64,000 nt of DNA. Source: Anthoceros angustus. Lineage: Eukaryota; Streptophyta; Anthocerotopsida; Anthocerotales; Anthocerotaceae. A model generated the notes under the pieces. It was not told where the DNA came from. It saw only the letters and a program-made list of their open reading frames with translations, and searched no databases. Location of the stretch: assembly GCA_010909165.1 (NCBI GenBank), contig VJWM01000192.1, forward strand, positions 248,001 to 312,000, in the 5' to 3' direction. The position numbers and the translations under genes were made by a program. Shown one piece after another: positions 21,852 through 31,156 of the stretch; positions within the stretch are counted from its first letter, which is position 1, and every line of letters begins with the position of its first letter.

Positions 21852-22517
21852 TTGCGCAAGGAGACAACCAGGATTGGACGAGAAAGTTGTCAAGCTGCGT
21901 TTGAGGGCTTGAAGAGCAAGCTGAGGCAAATGCCAGTCATGGCCATACCTGATTTTTCCAAGCCTTTTGTCCTCCATACAGACTGGAGCATTTTGGGGCT
22001 GGGAGCTGTGCTAGCACAAGTGGATGCTGAAGGTCAGGAGAGGGTCATTGCCTATGCTTCAAGAAGCAACAACAGGGCAGAAGCAAATTACTCCAGCTAT
22101 GAAGGGGAGTTGCTTGCAGCTGTGTGGGCTATCTGCCATTTTCGCCCTTATCTGTATGGGCGAATGTTTACCTTGGTAACAGACCATCAGCCCTTGAAAT
22201 GGCTGATGTCTAATACGAAGCTTAGTGGGAAACTCGCAAGATGGGCAATGATTCTTCAGGACTATGAGTTTGAGGTGGTTCACCGGCCTGGAACCAAGCA
22301 CCAGAATGCAGATACGCTGTCACGCAACCCTGGACAGAGTAGCGAGGACAATACCGAAGCTCGCCAGGACGGTGACATGGAGGAAACTCCCAATGCTGCA
22401 GCTTTGGTGACCATGCTTTGCGTGGTACAGGTCTGTGCTAACAGCCGTTTTCAGCCACACAAGGATGTGTGGAGTGAAGCCACATTGCGATGTGAAGACT
22501 GGGCAAATGGATGCTAG
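21852..22517 (+). pseudogene. RNase H domain of the gypsy element
   Basis: A 221-codon open stretch. FVLHTDWSILGLGAVLAQ, YSSYEGELLAAVWA and LVTDHQPLKWLM carry the expected acidic residues (D, E, D), followed by the HRPGTKHQNADTLSR end. It degrades RNA in RNA/DNA hybrids during reverse transcription. It is the longest intact piece of the element; the end of the frame runs into integrase in another frame. Confidence 0.88.
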
Positions 22518-23300
22518 CTTGGATGCACATCGGCAAGAGAAGGTGCTGAGCAGACTTATGAGTGGAGGGATGGGTACCGAGGAGGCGGCAGAACGTTTGG
22601 TGCCTCCACCATGGATCGTCTGAGCTTATCCATAGGGTGCATGAAGATCTAGGCCATTTTGGTGTGAAGCGCACCTCGATGCCTCCATCCACATTTCCCG
22701 GCATGGCATGTTCACTCGAGTGCGAGGAGGTGGCAGTGTGCTCAATGTGGCAGGTCAAGGCTTCTTTTAGCAACCCTCATTCGGCTGCGTTGCCCATCAT
22801 GGGACTCTTCTTTAGGTGGTCCTGACTTGGTGGAGAATTTCCACGCACACCACGTGGCAATGTTTACATCATGGTCATGATTGAACATTTTGCGAAGTGG
22901 GTGGGCGGTAGCACTTCCGGACAAGACATCACGCACCTCAAGCATTTTGCACAATGTGCTTAGCGATTTGGGGCGATCTTGAGTGTCTCCAGACGAGGAG
23001 CTGAGGTGGTGAGTTTCGGATCTGGATGGTGCACTTATTGACCACGGCGCTGGCCGTGATCACCCTGGCGAGCGGGTTGGGCGAGAGGATGGTGCAGACC
23101 ATCAAGCAGGCGTTGAAAGCTATGCCTCACCAAGCCCAAGAGTTGGGACTTGGCTTTGCCATACATTGCTATGGGCTACAGGATGAGCAAGCATGCATCG
23201 GCCAACTTTCACCTTACTTCCTTTTGTTTGGAAGAGAGCCGGTACCACTGTGGCCATTGCTCGCCAGATGCAAGTGTTGAGTTTGGATGACCCGGCCGCA
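22518..23300 (+). pseudogene. Integrase of the gypsy element
   Basis: The zinc-binding N-terminus is represented by ELIHRVHEDLGHFGVKRT and a partial cysteine pair near 22,740. The core is badly broken: VYIMVMIEHFAKWV, then SGLGERMVQTIKQALKAMP and the late-core block SPYFLLFGREPVPLWP. Catalytic residues cannot all be placed because of frameshifts. Confidence 0.75.
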
Positions 23301-23439
23301 TGGGCCAAGGCTATTGGGGAACGTGCGGCCTTATTAGGCGGTGATGCCAATGGCTATGGCCAATCTCAAGATAGCTCGATCGTGATACACTCGGTATGCT
23401 CATACCGGGGTGGGAGTTTCCACCCTAAGGTCGGAAATT

Positions 23440-23800
23440 TCAGCCGAGGACTATGTCTATCTACGGCAAACACAGGATACTTTGGAGCCTAGCACCGGCG
23501 AGACATGTGTTACGTGTGCGAGAGGTGCGTAGAAATGGAGTGTTCTGGCGGGTCGATGGGCGGGTTACAGCGGACCACATGAAGAATTGTGCCCCATGCC
23601 ATCGCCCAACTTGGACCCCACTGGTCACGGTGGGTCCCTCGGTTGACTATCCATGTCGGTGTGCGGAGAATTGATGATCCGGCACTCATGTTGTTGTGTG
23701 ATGGTCGCAATGGCGGCTACCACCTATTTTGTCTTGACCACCCGGAGGTGCCGGTCGTGGTATTGCCCCTTTGCCGAGCTAGGGACACGATGTGGTGATC
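23440..23800 (+). pseudogene. Integrase C-terminal linker and PHD finger at the end of gypsy pol
   Basis: After the integrase comes a beta-rich linker (EDYVYLRQTQDTLEPSTG, then VLRVREVRRNGVFWRVDGR and RVTADHMKNCAPCH). Then a PHD-type zinc finger: Cys codons at 23654 and 23662 (one base short of the C-x2-C register, with CGEL following), DDPALMLLCDG, R where the fourth Cys is expected, NGGYHLFCLD with His and Cys, then SWYC in one frame and PLC in another. The order C4-H-C3 with LLCDG..GGYHLFCL and WYCP is diagnostic for PHD fingers, which usually read histone H3 tails. The copy is inactivated by indels and a Cys-to-Arg change. Confidence 0.75.
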
Positions 23801-23847
23801 GGTGACTCCTTGGATTTTCCTTTGGCATCGATGAGCTTGCTGCGGTT

Positions 23848-25349
23848 TGGTGGCTTGTAGCACCACAGGATGAGGATTTACGATTCCGTTCATCCACGCT
23901 CATTTTCTCACGATCACGTTCATAGCGACCTACTGAGTGTGAGGTTAGGACTTTCGTTCGCGTACAATTTTGGTTGCCTAATGTCAAGGGCACTTTTGGC
24001 TAACTGCTTTGTTTCGGCCGACGGTCAAGCCATGCTGATTAATTAGGCTAGCTAATTAATTAACCTAGGTAATCAGGCCGATTATTAAATAACGATCCGA
24101 ATTAAGCGGGCATGAAACGTATGGGTTCGTTTAGGGCTCGGGAGGCGGGCGTGAAGGGCAAACATATGATCGGATGATGGAGCGTGGTGGTGGGCAGCTC
24201 GGGCATTATTACGCAAGATGGGTTGTGAGGTTGCGGCGTGGACATGGCGGTGTGGAGTGAGACCGCGGGGCGAGGAGTAAGTGTGGCAGATAAGTACAGT
24301 GCGGGGCTTAGCAGTAGTTGTCGAAGTTCTCAAGTAGCGACTTCTCGGTGGCTTGTAGCACCACAGGGGGATGAGGATTTACCGATTCCGTTCATCCGCT
24401 CATTTTCTCACGATCACGTTCATAGCGACCTACTCAGAGTGTGAGGTTAGGACTTTCGTTCGTACAATTTTGGTTGCCTAATGTCAAGGGCACTTTTGGC
24501 TAACTTGTTTATTACGGCGGTGTCAAGCCATGCTGATTAATTAGGCTAGCTAATTAATTAACCTAGGTAATCAGGCCGATTATTAAATAACCCGATCCGA
24601 ATTAGGCGGGCATGAAACGTATGGGTTCGTTTAGGGCTCGGGAGGCGTGAAGGGCAAACATATGATCGGATGATGACGTGGTGGTGGGCAGCTCGGGCAT
24701 TATTACGCAAGATGGCTGTGAGGTTGCGAGCGTGGGCAGCATGGCGCCGACGGTGTGGAGTGAGACCGCGGGCAACGGCCAGGAGTAAGTGTGGCACAGA
24801 TAAGTACCAGACTGCGGGGCTTAGCAAAGTAGTTGTCAGAAGTTCTCAAGTAGCAGCCTGCTACGGCGCGCGGCTTGGACCTTCCCGTGTAGCCGGCTAG
24901 GGGACATAAGATATGCTGTGTGATTTCTCAGTAATCAGAGCAAGTCGTGAGCGTCATGTCGTGTGTGTGGTCTGAGTGTGTCGTGTTGATCTTTGGTGAG
25001 GACTTCACGCAACTCACCGAATCTGGTTTGTTAGGCGGTGTGCTGAGATCTTGGTGTTTCGAGTTGGTGATCTGGTCGTTGCGCCCGTAGGTGTTGTGGA
25101 GATTGCGTCACGGTGGTTCACGCGTTCACATTTTGCTTTGGTTTTGAGTGAACAAGACACATTAGCGCTCCTTGCAGCGCAACGATGTTTCTTTCGTATG
25201 GTTTTGGATAAGGATTTACCAGGATTTCGTTCATCCCTGCTCATTTTCTCACAGTCACGTTCATAGCGACCTCCTCAGAGAGTGTGAGGTTAGGACTTTC
25301 GTTCGCGTACAATTTTGGTTGCCTAATGTCAAGGGCACTTTTGGCTAAC
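23848..25349 (+). repeat. Tandem tail/LTR array at the 3' end of the gypsy element
   Basis: A tail of about 145-160 bp ending GGCACTTTTGGCTAAC occurs three times (23848-24004, 24346-24504, 25207-25349). Between copies lie LTR segments starting GTCAAGCCATGCTGATTAAT at 24024 (322 bp, truncated) and 24531 (674 bp). The order is therefore tail, short LTR, tail, longer LTR, tail. The copies differ mostly by small indels. Confidence 0.85.
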
Positions 25350-27190
25350 ACTGTTTCAGCACGACACCCCTGCTCTCCTTGCAAAATCTAAATGAGATGG
25401 TGCCGCCCGTCAATCCAAACCGATGCAATAGTGAACTGAATTCTCTGTTTGCCTGGTCCACATGAGCGGAGGAACTTAGTTTTTATCCCCCCGTGTCTTG
25501 TTCTTTGAGCAACACGCCTCAAACTAGGGTTGGGGAAACAAAGTGTGATTAACCCTAGGGATTTGGGATCTCTACTTCATTGCGAGAATGTTCAATGAAG
25601 AAATCGATCCGTTTCATGTAAGGGGGGCCCCGCATGCCCATAGTAATAACATTTTCTTTGTGATACGGGAGATAATAAAATTCACTCACAACCTGATACT
25701 ACGCTCCCGTCTTCCCATTGGCCATGACAACACCATCCAATAGATCTCACTTATCTTGCACCAACCAACAGAATAACATCCTCACTCTTCGCCTGACTCT
25801 AAACCTTCTTCCTCGGTCATGACTACTTCATCACCATCATTTTCGCTATCGATAGCTGCATCTAGGGTGGAGGGTACAATGTGAGGACAAAGAGCATTCA
25901 ATTTCTCTCTGATCGATTTCTTGTCTGCTGCGTAGAGATGTTTCCTGGATATCAGCTTGAACCCATAATACACAATAATGGTTTTACAAACGAAGAGCTT
26001 CAAGATGTTCGGAGGCCTGAAACCTTTTCCCGCCTTGCCTTTCAAAGGTGCTGCTATGTCGCTATCAGACATGAGAAAGTATTCCCCTACATACTTCCCT
26101 TCAAAAGCATCGTGTTGTCCGCCGGGTGCACAGGAAATAGTCGGTGAGGTGGACACCAACAACCTTGGCCACCAGCGCCCTATTGTGAGTGCTCGCCCTC
26201 ACAAGGCGTTACAATGAACATACCTTTTTAATCTCCATGATGTCACCATTCATCCTCTCACTTCCTCGTCGTTAACAGCGTTACGATATGCTCCAGTACA
26301 TGTCCCGTTGTGGTACATCCTGCAATAATGCTTCGTTTAGGAGAGCTTCCTCCGGAACGCAAGGGAGGCACGTTTGCTTCAGCCACTGCCCTATCGTACC
26401 ACTTCCACGGGTTTTTCAAAACAAGTCCGATGTTATGGTCCACAATCGTTGCGATCTCCTCTTGATCCTTCATCCCACCACTCCCCCTCAACAGCATTCA
26501 CATAAGTTGGTAACTTCAGCATCCTATCGTACGAGGTAAGCACTTGAATTCATATAAGCACTTCCTCGACCAACAACCAAGCAAACAAATCTAATACGCA
26601 GATATATAGGTGCAACTACCAACAACGGAGAGTAGCTACGCATTAGTAGCACAACACACTCTCCCACGAGGAACAACACACAAATTCCTCACATCGCTCT
26701 CGGAGTCATAGCTTTGGCCTCCTCACAAACGACACCCTTGTATTGCGCATATCTAGAGGGCAAGCTATGATATGTATCCTCAATGGAAGGGTCTATATAT
26801 ACTAGCCCTTGGTATCGGCATATTCCTAAGATATCCTATTGACATCGACATATGCGGAAATATCCTAAGAATACACTATAATATCTGAGGAATATGCCAA
26901 AACTTATTGAGCTTATCCACTATTATATCCTAAGAATACACTATAATATGCAAGGAATATGCCAAAGCATATTACTTGAGCTTATCCACTTAGCTATTGC
27001 TAACCATGTTTAATTAGCACTAATCAATGCGTAATTAACATAAGCACCTTAAATTAATTAACACTAATTACTTACTTAAATATAAGTAATTAGATTAATT
27101 AATGCTAATCAAACACTAAACCCAAGTGCAGAGATTAGTATCACACGGCATGACAATCCCTTTCTTCAACTGATCTACGCCATCACGTGC
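25350..27190. other. Unassigned sequence, AT-rich to the right
   Basis: Minus-strand open stretches at 25782-26162 (126 codons, acidic C-terminus) and 26258-26497 match no family I know; they could belong to the minus-strand gene to the right. Between 26,760 and 27,120 the sequence is AT-rich and holds a tandem duplication of about 62 bp (copies from 26861 and 26926, beginning TATCCTAAGAATACACTATA) and an imperfect AT-rich hairpin at about 27,054-27,105. Confidence 0.35.
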
Positions 27191-27214
27191 GCTCAAGCCT
27201 CCTCCACTCTCCTT

Positions 27215-27789
27215 CTTGTCTTTACTTTTGCAATGCCATTAAGAGTTGGGTAATCTTGTAGGCACAAACGACAAGAACTCCATGCCATCTTCGGTTCCCA
27301 CAATGGAGAAGTCGGTATGGTTTTACTCGAATGGCTACCTTTTCCCCTGTCCACTTTGTCTTCTTGGGTAATTTTGACCGGTGTTGGAGCAGGTTGTTCA
27401 ACTTCCGCACTGCAGCTTTGTACTTCCGACCTCCTTCTCCTGCCTGCATTGGCCACACAAATGAACGGAAATCTGCAACTTCCGTCACCACCTTCACTTA
27501 TAGGTTCGGTGTATAAGCTGTTCTCAAAATGTCCTGCATAGTTGGTAGGGTTCTTACCTCTTTGTGTTTCAGATGTTTCGAGAAACAAGAAAACATTTGG
27601 TCCACTTGATCGTGTGTATGCCCAACAAGAAGAAAACCAACCTTCACCTTCTGAAACGTTCCCAGGTTGACGAGCATGTTGAGGTAAGCAAAAGCGGTGA
27701 TTCTTGTTCTCCACATGTGTTGTCCAAGCGCAAATATAAAACTTTAGAAGAAACCCTTCATAAGTGAGGATCACATCCAAAATTCCCAA
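27215..27789 (-). pseudogene. C-terminal part of a DUF7869-like transposon-type gene
   Basis: Read on the minus strand through frame changes: HVENKNHRF, then FAYLNMLVNLGTFQKVKVGF, then LLVGHTHDQVDQMFSCFSKH, then LPTMQDIL, VVTEVADFRSFVWP and a basic end. The HTH(D/E)..DQ.FS block is the mark of a family I recall as DUF7869, of unknown function, found in repetitive, transposon-like genes of plants, animals and algae. At least two frameshifts. Its N-terminal half is about 1.2 kb away at 28,989-29,407, separated by a repeat domain. Confidence 0.55.
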
Positions 27790-27829
27790 AAGGCAGCATA
27801 ATCACTTCCAAGCGACCGTATCGGCGTGA

Positions 27830-28870
27830 CAAAGACTAGTTTAGTCTTGGCATGCACCATTGGAACCTAAGCGCTGTCGGGCCGGCAATAATAGTACAAG
27901 GGCACCGTGAGGTAGCGTGCCTTGTACATACGTGGCACACATGCACCATGGGTGCCTAGGCGGCAAGCACCATGGGTGCACGCAGTATTAGGCTGGCTTG
28001 GTACAGGCGGCAGGCATGCCGGGCATACCTTGATAGCCGCCACGCATCAAGATACATGGGCGCTAGCTTGGCAAGCCCACACATGTACATGGTATGGCGT
28101 CTTGCAGATGCGGGCAGATGTACATACGTCTCCAAGAATGCATGTACATGGTGGCCAGCATCTACCACTGATACGTGGTGGCACATGCGATGCATATGCA
28201 GTGCATGGTGGCCGGCATCTGGGCAGCCGCATGTCGTGTGGCATGCAAGTACAGAGCGTGCGTGGGCACGTCACACATGTGCACGTGGGCGGCATCTGCG
28301 TGCCCAGCCACATGGGCCGGCATCTTGGGCCACCACAGCATGTACATGGGCGCCGACATCACCGCATGTGCATGTGGGCGGCATCTTGCCACACATGTAC
28401 ATGGGCGGCCCGACATGCCGGCCACACATGCGGCATACACGACAACGAGTAAAGTGCGGCGTGCCCGGCAGCGCCGATATTGGCGCGCTAGCATGCCCGG
28501 TGGTTTGGCGCATGCCGGCCGATGTCACTGTCATATATGTACATATATCGCATGACATAACATGAACACACCGCGTGCGTGGCGCCAAAGATAACATGAT
28601 CACTACGGTGTGGGCGCCCATGCGATTCCATGATTCATGTCGCTTGAACCGTAACCCAATTCCTGTGCGGCATGTGTTCCATGATTCGATTCTATGTTGT
28701 ACTTGAACCCATCGGTTCTTGTGCCGACATTCTGCACCCACTTCCCATGGGCGCCGGCATGTTATGACGTGGTAGGCGCGGGCGGCCGGCATACGTACTA
28801 GCGGTGCCTCTGTGGCATGCATGCTGGCTACATTAGAACACAGGCGGCGGGCATGCAGGAGCCCATTGCT
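27830..28870. repeat. CATG-rich degenerate repeat domain
   Basis: About 1 kb packed with CATG palindromes inside variants of ACATGTACATGG, GGGCGGCATCTT and GCCGGCATG. Copies run in both senses without a fixed period. The many open frames here on both strands (rich in Met, His, Trp and Cys) follow from the repeat and are not genes. It lies between the two halves of the DUF7869-like gene. Confidence 0.75.
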
Positions 28871-28988
28871 GTCGATGTTGCCGAATCACCATACAGAGGA
28901 GCAGGTCGCCTACCAACATCGCGCCCTGCCATGGAAGGTGAGGACTCGGCCGTGCAAGCTTTCACTGCTTCCCACGATTTTGCCACAC

Positions 28989-29407
28989 TTACAGATTAAT
29001 GTCCAAAAGGCAGTGGGCTTGGAAAGTAGTACCTTGGTCAGTGCGAGCGTCTGTGCTTCGTATGTTGAACTTCAATCCTGCGTATAATGAACATGTCGAA
29101 AACCTATTGGACTTGGGTATCTTCACCCGTTTGAAGTTCTGTTCCCAAAGCTGCAGGAAGTAGGCATATGAAATAAAGCACAGTCCTTTCTGCTCCATTT
29201 CCCCTTTGTAATGTGTCCAAACCTCTAGCTTAGTGAATGTGTCTGGTAAGTTATACACCTCCACATTTGGCAAACGCTCTGCCAAGTGGATGAATGTAGA
29301 GTCCATCCATTAAGCCGAGTCCATCCGAGGTTTGGTTCTTCTTTCCGAATCGAGCTCCCGCAGATATTGGGAGGCATCTTCGCCATTGACATCAACATCG
29401 CCATCAC
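28989..29407 (-). pseudogene. N-terminal part of the DUF7869-like transposon-type gene
   Basis: A 105-codon minus-strand stretch (28989-29306) includes YKGEMEQKGLCFISYAYFLQ and KIPKSNRFSTCSLYAGLKF. The pattern (Y/F)..(F/L)..LW...F..V.IPK..RFS.C..C..LK is the segment that precedes the DUF7869 block in related proteins as I remember them; here the second Cys is Tyr. Same strand and expected order relative to 27.2-27.8 kb. Confidence 0.5.
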
Positions 29408-29639
29408 GGTCCTTCTGAATCAGCAACCACATGACCCACATTGCTATAAAGTTTAACTACAAAGGGCAATAGAAGTTAGCGGCACAGTGGTATCACCTCG
29501 GCGTCATGAAGAATGTGCGTAGCTTGCAGCATGATGTGGGACTAGAACCTTGACGAGCTCGCCAGTGACACCAACAATTGCCAACCTCGCAAACGATAGC
29601 CACTTCTTTCTTGCTCTCAGTGTGTTGTAGCTCTCTCAC

Positions 29640-30240
29640 ATTCCGGCACTGTATGGAACATTGAGAACATCCGACATCGAAAGACGACTCCTTACAATCC
29701 CAAGGCAAACGGTCTGACGGAGAAGACGAATGGGTTGTTATGTACAATTCTGACCGAGGTAACTGTAACTCACATGTATGATTGGGATGCTAAGTTACAT
29801 TCAGCGCTGTGGGCTTACAAGACCGAAGAGAAAGTAACGACCAAGAAGACCCCTTATTATTTGACATATGGCATGTCTCCCGTGATGCCCGTGGAATTCG
29901 AAGTACCTACCTATAGGATTATGGAGGATGAACGTATGACTGTAGGGGATAGCCAGCTAGCTAGATTAGAATCTTTCGTAGAGCAGGAGGAGCATAGGGA
30001 GGAATCTTTAGAAGAAACCCAGCGAATTCAAGAGCTTAGAAAAGATAGGTATGATGGGAAGTTGAGGAAGCAGGAAGCTATCATAACCGGGGATTTGGTT
30101 CTTCTATATGATAGCCATTATATGGACTTCCCAGGGAAGCTTAGGTTGAGATGGATGGGACCTTATGAGGTGGTGGCAGTATATGAGAATGGATTCGTTA
30201 CAGCTGCGAGTCTTTGTATAGGGGTTGCCAACTAGAGTGA
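29640..30240 (+). pseudogene. Ty3/gypsy integrase C-terminal half with GPY/F module
   Basis: A 166-codon open frame (29735-30235) and upstream frame. TTPYNPKANGLTEKTNGLL is the end of the integrase core (residues around the catalytic Glu region). Then come DAKLHSALWAYKT, KTPYYLTYGMSPVMPVEFEV and FPGKLRLRWMGPYEVVAVYE, the GPY/F module. This gypsy lineage differs from the methyltransferase element. Nothing of its protease or RT remains to the left. Confidence 0.85.
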
Positions 30241-31156
30241 AGGTGGAAGGTTAAGTACCTTGATTTGAGGGTACCTATTGTTTTGCGGGGCAAAACGGTG
30301 AGGAGGAGTATGTGGAATGTAAAAGTTTGGGCAACTAGCCTAAGTGAGACGATTGTGGGACAGGTCTGATTTTTTTTTTGTAAGCAGCGGTTGGAAGGAA
30401 ACATACCAAAGCTTTTTCAATTCTTTTGGAGCTGGAATTGGTGGATAATGTTGGGCAAGTAAAAAGGATGCTTAGGGAAGAAGAAACGGGTCAAAATGAC
30501 CTTTTAGCGAAGCAGGTAGGTGGCCCAAAGGGGGCGGTGGGCTGGCGATCTGGTAGGGGTCGCCAACCCTCGTCGTTGGTGAGGGCGTGGGGCAGGACTA
30601 CGGTAGGCTGGCGGACTACAATCGTGGGGCTGAGGCGTTTCGGCCGAAAGCGAATTTAGAATAAGGGCATATTCACTATATATGCCTACCAATAGGGAAT
30701 TAGATAAATAGGCTAAATAGGGGGTTCACGATTAGATTAGGAAATGATTAGTTAAAAGCCGAAATAGGATAAGGGGATAGGTTATTTAGAATGGGAGATC
30801 CAATCTAGGGTTGGGAGGCCTCCAGGTGGCAACCATCCAAGAGGAGTAAAAGTCCAGTTTAGGCGGCGCCAACTCTCCCTCCGAACTGAAGCATCTTCAC
30901 TTCGCGAAGGACTGGAGCTGGAGCGTAAGAGGAAGAAAAAGGAGAAGGAAGGGAGGCCGCCATCGCTACGAGCAGGTCGCGATAGGAGGAGACTGTGCGC
31001 AGAAGTCAGGAATCCTAGCTTCGGCGTGCGAGGGATCGGAGGAATGAAAGGGGAAGAGAAAGACCAAGGGGTCCCTTTTTTGGATTCTCTTCCTTCTTTC
31101 CTTCCTGTCCGCCAGAGGAAGAGGGATGGGAGGCGTGAGCAGGCCTACCTCGCGCA
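30241..31156 (+). other. Post-integrase region and upstream flank of the coiled-coil element
   Basis: Holds the tail of the gypsy pol frame (KVKYLDLRVPIVL in another frame), a run of ten T at 30370-30379, and GC/AT-mixed sequence without a gene. It may contain a 3' LTR of the gypsy fragment and a 5' LTR of the next element, but no matching repeat pair was found. Confidence 0.35.

Larger units (their letters stand above)
16101..25349 (+). mobile_element. Ty3/gypsy LTR retrotransposon carrying a DNA methyltransferase and a PHD finger (decayed)
   Basis: Order on the + strand: 5' LTR (from 16101), PBS-like site (16968), gag remnants (about 17.1-18.5 kb), protease (19.2-19.6), C5 methyltransferase (19.9-20.76), reverse transcriptase (20.96-21.84), RNase H (21.85-22.33), integrase (22.5-23.3), linker (23.4-23.64), PHD finger (23.65-23.79), then repeated tail and LTR segments to 25349. 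RT-RNase H-integrase order is that of Ty3/gypsy. Frames are broken repeatedly by stops and 1-few-base indels, so it is dead in cis. A methyltransferase between protease and RT and a PHD finger after integrase are unusual for plant gypsy elements. Confidence 0.8.

Noticed and set aside
27922-28822. Several 110-197 codon frames on both strands
   Set aside because: All arise from the CATG-rich repeat; rich in Met, His, Trp and Cys and mutually overlapping.
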